Below are positions 23,591 through 30,729 of a stretch of 37,412 bases of DNA, piece after piece. The DNA lies in IMG/VR virus record IMGVR_UViG_3300023179_000267, positions 1-37,412 of that record; one strand, written 5' to 3'. Within the stretch, counting starts at the first letter, position 1. The number at the start of each line of letters is the position of its first letter. Source of the DNA: a virus. Under the pieces are notes generated by a model. It did no database searches. It worked only from the letters and a program-made list of their open reading frames with translations, and was not told where the DNA came from. The position numbers were made by a program, and so were the translations under genes.

Positions 23591-23723
23591 AAAAAAATCT
23601 CCTAGTCCTGTCCCACCCGAAGGCCACGGACAGAATTATGCCGACCAATCCTGCAAATATAAAGCCCGCGATCAGCCCCAGTCCGACCATTTGCTTTCCA
23701 GTATTTGAAAATATTTCTTGCAT
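23562..23723 (-). CDS. Small membrane protein, 53 residues
   Basis: Start at 23723 is chosen because GGGAGA precedes it closely. MQEIFSNTGKQMVGLGLIAG leads into one membrane segment (GLIAGFIFAGLVGIILSVAF) and a basic tail (RTRRFFYERKK). Single-pass inner-membrane topology with the basic end inside is likely. Overlaps the next gene by 29 bases. Confidence 0.55.
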   Translation of the reverse strand: MQEIFSNTGKQMVGLGLIAGFIFAGLVGIILSVAFGWDRTRRFFYERKKTYLP

Positions 23724-23731
23724 AAATCTCC

Positions 23732-23950
23732 CTATGAGACAGGAGCCTGCGGCCACGGCGACCAAGCAAGAACCGCTTTAGCTCTAGTCCAATTATTCGC
23801 AAAAAATTCTCCGTGAGTGAAGCGAGCCGCCAGCACATCGCCTCCAACAACAATAAGCACTCGATCATTTTCCTTTGGTTTTTCATTTGCAGGGTTCCTC
23901 CATTCTATTAAACCGAACTTGGTTTGTGGTACATCAACGGTAATTGGCAT
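23732..23950 (-). CDS. DUF551-like small protein
   Basis: A 72-residue protein from the ATG at 23950 (AGGAG eight bases upstream). The pattern EWRNPANEKPKENDRVLIVV, VLAARFTHGEFF and KAVLAWSPWPQ is that of the DUF551 family, common in phages and of unknown function. Confidence 0.65.
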   Translation of the reverse strand: MPITVDVPQTKFGLIEWRNPANEKPKENDRVLIVVGGDVLAARFTHGEFFANNWTRAKAVLAWSPWPQAPVS

Positions 23951-24125
23951 ATGGCATTCTCCTAATTGCTGTGACACAATCGTTGAGCAAGTCTTTTCTG
24001 ACCTGATCCTCCTCGGCATCGGCCATTTGCTGGATCAATTCAGCGCAAGCTGAGCGTTCTTTCCTTGCCACGGTGTTTGCCAATTCTGACAGAGCTTGGT
24101 CTATTTGTTCAGAATGTGATTTCAT
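23934..24125 (-). CDS. Small hypothetical protein, 63 residues
   Basis: A helical, acidic protein (QIDQALSELANTVARKERSA, ELIQQMADAEEDQVRKDLL). It overlaps the upstream annealing-protein gene by 17 bases and the DUF551-like gene by 17. No family recognised. Confidence 0.55.
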   Translation of the reverse strand: MKSHSEQIDQALSELANTVARKERSACAELIQQMADAEEDQVRKDLLNDCVTAIRRMPYANYR

Positions 24126-24882
24126 CTTTTTTATCCTCCTCTATGATGGCTTTTATGACCGCCCTTAATTGTAGGTCTTTTTTGTAGGGCTGACCATCCG
24201 GGGCGTTCTTTAGTGGTTGTTCACTTAACCACATCAACCAACTAAAGCCCTCGGATGATTTGGCGATTTGTCTGACCGTCTGGCCTTTGTATTTCCCAAA
24301 CCCAACAGTCATATCCTTAATCTCAGAATCAGGGGCTTTCTTTTCCTCAACCAGTCGGGCAGTAATTTCCTTTACCTCGGCTGGATTTGGGGCTTCGTAC
24401 TTGTCCGTGTTGATGTCTTGGAATCCACCGGGAGGAACTTCATCGGCTGGAGTTGCCGAAAGGTTTTTGATTCCCATTAGGGGAACACAAGCGGCCAATG
24501 CCATCTTGCAAACCTTGGATGCCGCCCGTGTTTGAGCCATTGAGCGTACCGCATATTCGTCTGCGTGCTTCCATCGCTTCTCATCCTTGGAACAAAAGCC
24601 CTCGGCCTCTGCAACAATTACTCCGTTGTCGGATCGGCGAAGGTATGCCTTGGCGATAAATCCCTCTCCCTCTCTTTTGACTTCTCCGCCGCTTACAACA
24701 TAGCCAGCCGCCCCAGCCATAATAAGCCAGCCGGGATTCTTAATGTATCGTTGGCCGCATACCTCGATTGTCTCTTGCTCAACGCTATCCCTTACGGCTT
24801 TGGCAAGGGCTAGGTTTGTTTTGTGCCGAACTATGGGGTCGGCAATCTGTGTTTCTATTGTTACTAGTTGTGTTTCGCTCAT
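24109..24882 (-). CDS. Single-strand-annealing-like recombination protein with DUF3820-like C-terminus
   Basis: A 257-residue protein. The body has YIKNPGWLIMAGAAGYVVSG, EAEGFCSKDEKRWKHADEYAV and RSMAQTRAASKVCKMALAACV. This Y...S.AQTRA.sK..r..l segment is characteristic of phage annealing proteins of the Erf/Sak group. The C-terminal VGFGKYKGQTVRQIAKSSEG then FSWLMWLSEQP matches the DUF3820 / exonuclease-X C-terminal motif. Predicted to bind ssDNA in replication or recombination. The family assignment is approximate. Confidence 0.6.
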   Translation of the reverse strand: MSETQLVTIETQIADPIVRHKTNLALAKAVRDSVEQETIEVCGQRYIKNPGWLIMAGAAGYVVSGGEVKREGEGFIAKAYLRRSDNGVIVAEAEGFCSKDEKRWKHADEYAVRSMAQTRAASKVCKMALAACVPLMGIKNLSATPADEVPPGGFQDINTDKYEAPNPAEVKEITARLVEEKKAPDSEIKDMTVGFGKYKGQTVRQIAKSSEGFSWLMWLSEQPLKNAPDGQPYKKDLQLRAVIKAIIEEDKKDEITF

Positions 24883-24903
24883 TTGTGGTTCCTTTCTTTT
24901 TGT

Positions 24904-25269
24904 TTATTCGTCAGGAAGTCTTTTTCTGCTTTTTAAAATCCAATCCTGTGCGTGCTTTTTCCTAAATTCCCAATAGCCTGGAACTCCATTTCCCCAGCCT
25001 GGAACATAAGAAATTTTATTTAAAAGACAGAATGTTTCCCAGTCTAGCTCCTTGGCCATAAAATTAAGATGCCATTCTGGGCTTGCATGAGCCATTTCGT
25101 TAAAAGCCTTTAGACATTCTTTGTGATGGGCTTTTACCTTGGCCTCTTTCTGTTCCTTGGTTTCAATAAAAGGTTCCTCGACCCTAATCACCCTTTCCCT
25201 CCATTCAGAGACAGCCTGCCTCCTCATGTCATCCTCTTCTTTGATGTATTCCTCTCTAAACGCTGGCAT
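24904..25269 (-). CDS. Hypothetical early protein, 121 residues
   Basis: Starts at the ATG at 25269 (a TTG two codons earlier is in frame). Highly charged N-terminal helix (FREEYIKEEDDMRRQAVSEW), then an aromatic C-terminal half (WHLNFMAKELDWETFCLLNK, VPGYWEFRKKH). No family recognised. Overlaps the nuclease-like gene by 14 bases. Confidence 0.55.
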   Translation of the reverse strand: MPAFREEYIKEEDDMRRQAVSEWRERVIRVEEPFIETKEQKEAKVKAHHKECLKAFNEMAHASPEWHLNFMAKELDWETFCLLNKISYVPGWGNGVPGYWEFRKKHAQDWILKSRKRLPDE

Positions 25270-25627
25270 CTTCAATCCTTTTTAAAAGTTTCAGATAGGA
25301 CATGGAGCCACCCCTTTGGACGGTATCATGGATTGGGGCAAGCCATTGAAGATTAATTTGGTGCGCAGGAATTCTAAAAACAAGAATTCCCATCTCTGCA
25401 AGGGCATTGTATTTTTCCATGTCTGCAATGAACCCCTTCCCCCTGGTATGCCGTCCTCCTGTCCAGACACCTCCCTCAATTTCAATGGCAACTCCAGAGC
25501 TATGCCAGAAGTCCACCCTCCACTTTCTTGTTGGGTGGAACCTATGCTCTTTGATTAACTCCTGTCCATTCATGTTTTTCCACAAAAGTTCAAATCTTTT
25601 CGTTGGTGACAAGGATTTCAACTTCAT
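25256..25627 (-). CDS. PD-(D/E)XK-like endonuclease
   Basis: A 123-residue protein. EHRFHPTRKWRVDFWHSSGV then AIEIEGGVWTGGRHTRGKGF and DMEKYNALAEMGILVFRI give a nuclease core: D39, E49-x-E51, then a helix and strand. It resembles VSR/DUF559-type and phage Holliday-junction-like nucleases, whose cores read RfDfa....lAiEieGG.......H....g...D..Kyn.a...Gw.v.R. Probable DNA repair, recombination or junction cleavage. The substrate cannot be told from sequence. Confidence 0.75.
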   Translation of the reverse strand: MKLKSLSPTKRFELLWKNMNGQELIKEHRFHPTRKWRVDFWHSSGVAIEIEGGVWTGGRHTRGKGFIADMEKYNALAEMGILVFRIPAHQINLQWLAPIHDTVQRGGSMSYLKLLKRIEDASV

Positions 25628-25628
25628 T

Positions 25629-25853
25629 TTAGTTTCTTCCCCACCACTTTTCCTGCGGCTCTAGCAAGGATTCTGCCAAGGCAATCCTAGTGTTGTTTTC
25701 CTTAATTGCCTTATCCAGCCTGTCCAACTCTTGGGCAACAAGAATGGCAAATCTTTCTCTCTCATAATCATTTTGCTCAATATCCTTTGCAAGCCTGTAC
25801 AAATATACACAAGCACCAATGCCAATAAGCAAAATAAAGACCGCTAAAATCAT
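25629..25853 (-). CDS. Small membrane-anchored coiled-coil protein
   Basis: A 74-residue protein from the ATG at 25853 (ATGA with the 29-residue gene upstream). The N-terminal segment MILAVFILLIGIGACVYLY is one membrane helix; the rest is charged and helical (LAKDIEQNDYERERFAILVA, ELDRLDKAIKENNTRIALAE). Spanin-like topology, but it lies in the early region, so a lysis role is not assumed. Confidence 0.6.
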   Translation of the reverse strand: MILAVFILLIGIGACVYLYRLAKDIEQNDYERERFAILVAQELDRLDKAIKENNTRIALAESLLEPQEKWWGRN

Positions 25854-25939
25854 TTGCAAGCTTCCTCAACCCAATAGAGCAATCCCATCCCAATCAGCAT
25901 TCCAATCACAATCAATGTGTAGTCTTTTATGATGTTCAT
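25850..25939 (-). CDS. 29-residue membrane microprotein
   Basis: MNIIKDYTLIVIGMLIGMGL followed by LYWVEEACK: a single membrane helix. It has AAGGA nine bases upstream of the ATG and an ATGA overlap with the next membrane-protein gene. Both signs support translation. Confidence 0.55.
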   Translation of the reverse strand: MNIIKDYTLIVIGMLIGMGLLYWVEEACK

Positions 25940-25993
25940 GTGTTGTTCCTTTCTTGTTTGTATGTTGTTCCTGTGGTTTAATCAACAACTATT

Positions 25994-26200
25994 TTAGTTA
26001 ATCGGCGGCCCGAATTCTGTCCCATCACAGACAACCCAATTGCTTTGTCCCTTCTCTGCCTTTAGCAAGTCTTCTAGGTGCGCCTTTGTTTCTAGCAGAA
26101 TGCTGTGCCTTTTTGTTCCAACTCTAACCAAGTAGCCAAGAATCTTGGTGTATTCACCAGGCTTCTTTTGCTTTTTGGGTTTGGGTTCTAGGATTTGCAT
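25994..26200 (-). CDS. Small basic hypothetical protein, 68 residues
   Basis: A Lys/Pro-rich N-terminus (EPKPKKQKKPGEY) is followed by YTKILGYLVRVGTKRHSILL and LEDLLKAEKGQSNWVVCDG. AAAAGGAAAA precedes the start. Function unknown. Confidence 0.55.
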   Translation of the reverse strand: MQILEPKPKKQKKPGEYTKILGYLVRVGTKRHSILLETKAHLEDLLKAEKGQSNWVVCDGTEFGPPIN

Positions 26201-26226
26201 ATTGTGTTTTCCTTTTCTTTTGAAGT

Positions 26227-26694
26227 TTAATCAACAAATATTTTTGCACCAACCAGCTTTGCCCAGAACTCCATGTGATTTTGCTTTAGGTAGTCAAGCT
26301 CATTCTTGGTTGTCTCAAGCTCACCAGTAGGCAAGCCCAATTCATATTGGGCATGGTGGGTTAGCTCGTGAATCAAGGCACATACCATTTGGATTTCAGA
26401 GCCAACAAATAGCTTGGTCTTTTTGAGGCATAGGCTTTTCATGTCATAGAGTATGAGCCATGCCCTGGTGCTAATACAGGCATTGGGGGCAAGGTATTTG
26501 CCAAGCCCCCTTTGAGGATTCAATTCATTCCTAAAATACCTGGAGCGGTTGTAGCTACCAGAAAAGATATACTCAACCTTGCCAAAATCCACAGAGGGAT
26601 ATTTGGCCTTCATCCAGGTCATGGCTTCATCAAGAAGCTCTGGGATTCTGGCAACCAATTCTGGCCTTACTGATTTTCTGCAAGTGATGTTCAT
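26227..26694 (-). CDS. Zincin-type metallopeptidase-like protein
   Basis: A 155-residue protein with HELTHH (HExxH) inside QMVCALIHELTHHAQYELG and a possible third ligand in ETTKNELDYLKQN. The size and motif fit small SprT- or peptidase-like phage zincins, but no subfamily can be named. It is the first gene after the best promoter in the window, so it is probably expressed early. Starts with the GAAATCCTAATG element, here with AAGG upstream. Confidence 0.7.
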   Translation of the reverse strand: MNITCRKSVRPELVARIPELLDEAMTWMKAKYPSVDFGKVEYIFSGSYNRSRYFRNELNPQRGLGKYLAPNACISTRAWLILYDMKSLCLKKTKLFVGSEIQMVCALIHELTHHAQYELGLPTGELETTKNELDYLKQNHMEFWAKLVGAKIFVD

Positions 26695-26732
26695 TAGGAT
26701 TTCCTTTCTTGGTTGTTGTTCCTTCTTTGAAC

Positions 26733-26760
26733 AATCTAACCCATATTGAGTTTATGTCAA
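26733..26760 (-). promoter_or_regulatory. Sigma70-like promoter for the early genes
   Basis: On the minus strand TTGACA (plus 26755-26760), a 16-base spacer and TAGATT (26733-26738) lie in the 108-base gap before the zincin gene. -35 is a perfect consensus and -10 matches 4 of 6. A leader of about 30 bases with two purine-rich stretches follows. This is the widest gap in the 18.5-32 kb half. Confidence 0.55.
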
Positions 26761-26802
26761 TGGTTTTTCTTCAAAAGGATTTCATTGAATACCAACAACT
26801 TA

Positions 26803-27108
26803 CTACTTGCCCTTAATTTTGTAGTGGGTGATTGCGCTGATTCTTCGGCCAGAGCCATCAAAAATTCTGAAATCTTTTTTCTCCAAAAAGCCCTCTTCAG
26901 TCATTCGATTTAAAAGTTTGTTCCGCTGTCCAGAGGCCGCCCCCATCAACCCCATTTTTCTTAAGGCAATATCTCCCTTTAGCCATCCAGGAGGAACTTC
27001 TTCTTGTTGTTTGGAAAGAAATTTATAAAGAGTTTGCGCCCACTCTCCCTCAAACTTTTTTTTGCTCCATCCCTTGCTGGCCGCCTTACTCACAATGGTA
27101 ATCTCCAT
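26803..27108 (-). CDS. Winged-helix-like small protein
   Basis: A 101-residue basic protein (SKKKFEGEWAQTLYKFLSKQ). GDIALRKMGLMGAASGQRNK then LLNRMTEEGFLEKKDFRIFD resembles a winged helix-turn-helix followed by a beta hairpin (RRISAITHYKIKGK). Possibly a regulator. It ends 43 bases before the early promoter's -35 box, overlapping the phosphoesterase gene at its start. Confidence 0.55.
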   Translation of the reverse strand: MEITIVSKAASKGWSKKKFEGEWAQTLYKFLSKQQEEVPPGWLKGDIALRKMGLMGAASGQRNKLLNRMTEEGFLEKKDFRIFDGSGRRISAITHYKIKGK

Positions 27109-27821
27109 TCTCCATGGATGGTTGGGCTAACTACATTAACCACACAATCCTTATCATTGTATTCCCCCCAGGCAATGCCATGTTGCCATCTAGTTACACT
27201 TCTATTTCTCCTAGCATAATGCATGGAATCTACATTTGCCAAGCATCCAATAGTCCAGCCAACTGGTGCGCCTACGCTTCTTCCAGCCGCCCTGTCCACC
27301 CTGTGAAGATGACCAATGACAACAGGCTTTTTCATCATCTCCACATGATCGCGGACGGCGTGTTCGTTGAACATAAAACCATGTCCAAACAATGTTCCAC
27401 CAAGCTCTCTCCAGCCCTTCATAATGTCGTACTGAACAATCTCTGCTTTCATGTCTTTGCAGACTTGATGAAGGTCAGCCAAGCAACTGGTGGCACAATG
27501 AGCCAAGATTGCATTGGGTGAATACTGGTGTTCATATACACGATGCTCGTGGTTTCCTATAAAAAACACATTTGGCTCTAATAACCTTAAAAAGTTTGTT
27601 CCCGCACGAAAGTCTTCCTCAATGCTTGCGGCCCTGTCCGATGAATCAGGGGAGCGCATTGCCCCAGCCCTAAAGGCGGCTAGGTCGATGGCATCCCCAA
27701 GATGGAGGATGGTGTCTGGCCGCCACCTCCTCTTAAAATCTAAAACAGCCTTGGTCGCCATGGAATCGGCCAGGTGGCCGTGGGAGCAAGAGACAGCCAA
27801 GAACTTTTTCCACTTAGTCAT
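27090..27821 (-). CDS. Calcineurin-like metallophosphoesterase
   Basis: A 243-residue enzyme with the ordered motifs of the family: SCSHGH (11-16), ILHLGDAID (38-46), FFIGNHEHR (86-94), TLFGHGF and VIGHLHRVD. The first motif reads SCSHG instead of SDxHG, so the usual first metal-binding Asp is replaced by Cys. Other ligands are intact. Phage members may act on nucleic acid ends or nucleotides. ATGA-coupled to the MazG-like gene upstream. Confidence 0.85.
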   Translation of the reverse strand: MTKWKKFLAVSCSHGHLADSMATKAVLDFKRRWRPDTILHLGDAIDLAAFRAGAMRSPDSSDRAASIEEDFRAGTNFLRLLEPNVFFIGNHEHRVYEHQYSPNAILAHCATSCLADLHQVCKDMKAEIVQYDIMKGWRELGGTLFGHGFMFNEHAVRDHVEMMKKPVVIGHLHRVDRAAGRSVGAPVGWTIGCLANVDSMHYARRNRSVTRWQHGIAWGEYNDKDCVVNVVSPTIHGEWRLPL

Positions 27822-28180
27822 TTATCTAGGCCAGTAATTGTGTACCAGATAGCCCTACAATTTTCCCTGCTTGTTGTGGCACAGACTGAATCGTCATCCA
27901 TCCCCTCCCTTGAAAGCTCCATTATAATTCTCATGTTTTGCCGCAACGAAAGAAGATATGTTATTTGGTCGATTGTTTCCTCAATTGCATTCTCAACCAT
28001 TCTAGCCGCTGGCATTGTCCAAAGCTTTGTTCCTTTATAGGCCTGAACTCCGGCCTTATATTTCTTATCCAACAAATCGCAAGTTGCCAGCTTGATTTGT
28101 TCTAAATGATAACGATGGGATTCTGTGAATTCAAATTCCAACTGCTTTGAATTTTCTGGCACAACCCTTCCTCTTGTCAT
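27818..28180 (-). CDS. MazG-like nucleotide pyrophosphohydrolase candidate
   Basis: A 120-residue helical protein. KYKAGVQAYKGTKLWTMPA followed by MVENAIEETIDQITYLLSLR resembles phage MazG-like proteins, in which a helix with ExxE..D binds magnesium. If correct it would hydrolyse (d)NTPs. The evidence is one motif and size, so the call is tentative. Linked to a phosphoesterase downstream. Confidence 0.5.
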   Translation of the reverse strand: MTRGRVVPENSKQLEFEFTESHRYHLEQIKLATCDLLDKKYKAGVQAYKGTKLWTMPAARMVENAIEETIDQITYLLSLRQNMRIIMELSREGMDDDSVCATTSRENCRAIWYTITGLDK

Positions 28181-28185
28181 TTCAT

Positions 28186-28695
28186 CTAACGACTAGACCA
28201 CGGGAGATTTTTGAAAATACTTTTTTTAACTTCTTTCACAATCCCTTGTTTTTGTGGGCTAACAAGTTCTCTCCATCCAGAAATAGTTGCATCTTCAAGA
28301 TGTGGAGTTTCCCAATCCAATCTGCGTAATCCACCAGTAGCCTCTGCAATCTTATGGGCTATTTCATATGCGGCCTCATCATCCCATGCCGCCGACCAGC
28401 CTGTTTTTGTTTCTGCAATAGGAACAAAATCAATAGCCCTTGCCCCATTTCCTTGGTCAATGTGGAGTGATTGCGGGGGATAGCCTCTTGCGTTTGTAAC
28501 CTTCGGCCCAGGCAACGACCTTCCTTTTTTATACAATTCTTCCTGTTCTTCCTGAGTTCTCTTGGAGCAATAAATTAAAACATATAGCTTTTTTGACCAA
28601 CACTCCTTGAACCACTCGGCAACTTTTTTTTGGAATCCCCTTTCCAGATTCTTTATATGTCCAAGGCTTCTCTCTTGTGCTTGGCTAAGAGTCAT
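28186..28695 (-). CDS. Endolysin, M15-family (VanY-like) peptidase
   Basis: A 169-residue peptidoglycan peptidase. YCSKRTQEEQEELYKKGR (42-59) and VTNARGYPPQSLHIDQGNGA then RAIDF place zinc ligands at H78 and D89; WETPHLE supplies H132. This is the S.H..G.A.DF...W..pH layout of L-Ala-D-Glu / D-Ala-D-Ala peptidases. No signal peptide, so export would need the holin-like protein encoded just upstream in the lysis cassette. Confidence 0.85.
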   Translation of the reverse strand: MTLSQAQERSLGHIKNLERGFQKKVAEWFKECWSKKLYVLIYCSKRTQEEQEELYKKGRSLPGPKVTNARGYPPQSLHIDQGNGARAIDFVPIAETKTGWSAAWDDEAAYEIAHKIAEATGGLRRLDWETPHLEDATISGWRELVSPQKQGIVKEVKKSIFKNLPWSSR

Positions 28696-28903
28696 TCTGC
28701 CATTTCCCCAGGGGGCATTTAGTTGTTGCCATCCTTGCCTTAATAGCCATTAGGCATCCGCAGGCCATGCAAAATCTTCCCTTGTATTGGTCGCAGGATT
28801 GGCATATTGAAATTCTAGCCCTGTAATTTCCCATAGTGAATCCCTTGCTTGCCCATTTTATTGATTGCCTTATGGCCTCGCCAGCCTTACCACAGCAATT
28901 CAT
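28685..28903 (-). CDS. Zinc-ribbon small protein (DUF6171-like)
   Basis: A 72-residue protein with paired cysteines: ICQSCDQYKGRFCMACGCLM and TTKCPLGKW. Spacing CxxC...CxxCxC...C matches a compact metal-binding fold seen in small phage proteins of the DUF6171 type. It sits inside the lysis cassette, overlapping the outer-spanin-like gene (ATGA) and the endolysin. Role unknown. Confidence 0.6.
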   Translation of the reverse strand: MNCCGKAGEAIRQSIKWASKGFTMGNYRARISICQSCDQYKGRFCMACGCLMAIKARMATTKCPLGKWQNDS

Positions 28904-29184
28904 TTGTTTTCATACCTGAATCTCCATGCCTCTGAGTCTGCAATGGCATCAGAAAGTGCTTTAAGGGCTTTTGCATACTGCATTGAAAACTCAACATCTA
29001 TCCGTCCCTTTTCCTTCTCAATCTTGTCCCACTCCATAATAAGCCGCCCAATATCCTGGTCGGATGGAATTGGATATGTATAACTTAAAGTTTGGCTAGT
29101 GGCACAACCGCTAATTATGATGCCACCAAGAACCAGAATCCACACCACGAACCCAGCCATCAACAGCTTTTTTTCTTGCCTCAT
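28900..29184 (-). CDS. Outer-spanin-like lipoprotein (Rz1-like)
   Basis: A 94-residue protein with a lipoprotein signal: basic MRQEKKLL, hydrophobic core FVVWILVLGGIII and lipobox ISGC near residue 27. The mature part is short and charged. It overlaps the preceding membrane coiled-coil gene by 74 bases in another frame, as overlapping Rz/Rz1 pairs do. It probably links outer membrane to the inner spanin during lysis. Confidence 0.65.
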   Translation of the reverse strand: MRQEKKLLMAGFVVWILVLGGIIISGCATSQTLSYTYPIPSDQDIGRLIMEWDKIEKEKGRIDVEFSMQYAKALKALSDAIADSEAWRFRYENK

Positions 29185-29299
29185 TCTTTTCTTTTATTTC
29201 TTCATCGGCTTTTTGCAAGCGAGATTTTGACCTATTCTTTAGCCACCAAACCCATGCCCCCAACAATGCCCCTGCAACTGCAAGGACTCCTTCAATCAT
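29111..29299 (-). CDS. Inner-spanin-like membrane coiled-coil protein (Rz-like)
   Basis: A 62-residue protein: membrane helix MIEGVLAVAGALLGAWVWWL, then a charged periplasmic helix (KSRLQKADEEIKEKNEARKK). It is short for an Rz protein, but topology, overlap with a lipoprotein gene, and ATGA coupling to a holin-like gene fit the role. Confidence 0.55.
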   Translation of the reverse strand: MIEGVLAVAGALLGAWVWWLKNRSKSRLQKADEEIKEKNEARKKAVDGWVRGVDSGSWWHHN

Positions 29300-29466
29300 T
29301 TGCGAGAAAATTTAGAGAGGAAATCAAGAACAGCCTGTAAGCTTTTCTCCGGCTGGTCTCCGGGAATAAGCTGGGCAATAGCAATAACAGCACCAAGAAG
29401 GGCTGTAATAGCCCCAAGCCATGCAAATAAATCAACATTCTGAATGATGCTAATAATTGTTTCCAT
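29296..29466 (-). CDS. Holin-like small membrane protein, 56 residues
   Basis: METIISIIQNVDLFAWLGAI then TALLGAVIAIAQLIPG forms one long or two short membrane segments with a polar tail (DQPEKSLQAVLDFLSKFSRK). ATGA overlap joins it to the spanin-like genes, and the endolysin follows. First gene of the lysis group; a TTGACA element lies 13 bases before its start. Holin identity rests on size, topology and context. Confidence 0.6.
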   Translation of the reverse strand: METIISIIQNVDLFAWLGAITALLGAVIAIAQLIPGDQPEKSLQAVLDFLSKFSRK

Positions 29467-29489
29467 AATATTGGTGATATGTCAAGGGG

Positions 29490-29894
29490 TTACAGGTAAA
29501 AACTCCTTGAGATTTTAAGCCTTGTAAAGAAAGATCCGTTTTTATTTAAAAAATTAATCTCTCTGCCCCACAGAGTTTTTAAATATTTAATTCCATATTT
29601 GTTCCTAATCCTCTTTTTTGCAACTCTCTGAAGATAGTCAAGATTTTTAGGAATAAAAACTTCTCCATCTATTGAATACGGGGCAGTATAAATTCCCGTT
29701 TCACCTGGAATTCCATCAATCCAAACATCTAGATCATATCCATCAATCCTTGGCCTGTCTTCTCCACTCTTTATCAAAACATCAAGGTCTGAATCATTTC
29801 TTGCCCCAATCCACAAATTATTTTTTTGGCTAAGTTCAATAAAAAAATCATGTCCACCACAACGGCTACCAACAATAACTAAACCCTTTCCCAT
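29490..29894 (-). CDS. Nucleotidyltransferase-like protein
   Basis: A 134-residue protein with the polymerase-beta-type pattern: VIVGSRCGG (7-15), then ARNDSDLDVLI (31-41, DxD) and a later acidic strand YDLDVWID. About 20 extra residues separate GS from DxD compared with minimal MNT domains. It could transfer nucleotides to protein or RNA, or be a degenerate relative. Its place between a tail protein and the lysis genes is unexpected. Confidence 0.55.
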   Translation of the reverse strand: MGKGLVIVGSRCGGHDFFIELSQKNNLWIGARNDSDLDVLIKSGEDRPRIDGYDLDVWIDGIPGETGIYTAPYSIDGEVFIPKNLDYLQRVAKKRIRNKYGIKYLKTLWGREINFLNKNGSFFTRLKISRSFYL

Positions 29895-30724
29895 AATTGA
29901 CCACTCAAAATTTCAACATCCCAATCAAGCACGGTGAAAAGATTTAAATTGCTATTTAGTATAAAAAATGAACCATAAAATGTTGTTGGAATTCCAACAA
30001 TTGCATTTGTAATATATGTTTTCCTTGACCCGATCATTTGAGTTGTTATTCCTCCAGTAGAGCCTTCTATTACAACATCTGTATAATCTTTATTTCTTGT
30101 GCTTAAAATAAGCAATCCATAATTACTTACAACTTCTTCAACAACAGGCTCTATATAGCAAAAAAACTCTATTAGTAAATTATCTGGGTTATCGGCTGAA
30201 GATGGCTCGTCATTGATTTTAAATGATTCAACTCTAAAATATGAATCATATAAACGATTATCTATTGATGTGCTTGTTTGATCCTCAAATGCAAAACCTG
30301 TCTGATATTCACAATTTAAAATTCTTTCTCCATTGTTGGGATTTTCTGGGTAAAATTTATTAGGCCTTACAACACCTGGAAACTCTACTGGGCTATCAAT
30401 TGGTTGAGAAAGAACCCAATCCCTTTCCACCATTGGTGTAGATGAAAAATCTTTCCATTTTCCATATGCCGTTATATTTGCAGATAGCCCCTTAAATAGC
30501 CACCAAATCCTCATTGCATCTTCTATATTTCCAGACCATCCATTATTGCTTCCAACAGTAACAGTCGCAACTCCACCACCAAATGTGGAAAAACTTTCGA
30601 AGACAGGGCTTGTAGATGCCACTTCTAGTGGGCAATTAGACAAAGTACCTCCACCTCCAGCCATGGGGAAATACGGCCCTATTGTTGTGAATGGCTGAAA
30701 CCCATTCTCTGGGGTTGCCGCCAT
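29879..30724 (-). CDS. Putative tail tip / baseplate protein
   Basis: A 281-residue protein rich in Asn, Ser and aromatic residues, beta-type, without signal or catalytic motif. It lies between a fibre-like gene and the nucleotidyltransferase-like gene. Its N-terminus is Gly-rich (TIGPYFPMAGGGGTLSNCPL). Structural role inferred from position only. Confidence 0.5.
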   Translation of the reverse strand: MAATPENGFQPFTTIGPYFPMAGGGGTLSNCPLEVASTSPVFESFSTFGGGVATVTVGSNNGWSGNIEDAMRIWWLFKGLSANITAYGKWKDFSSTPMVERDWVLSQPIDSPVEFPGVVRPNKFYPENPNNGERILNCEYQTGFAFEDQTSTSIDNRLYDSYFRVESFKINDEPSSADNPDNLLIEFFCYIEPVVEEVVSNYGLLILSTRNKDYTDVVIEGSTGGITTQMIGSRKTYITNAIVGIPTTFYGSFFILNSNLNLFTVLDWDVEILSGQLWERV

Positions 30725-30729
30725 ATTAT

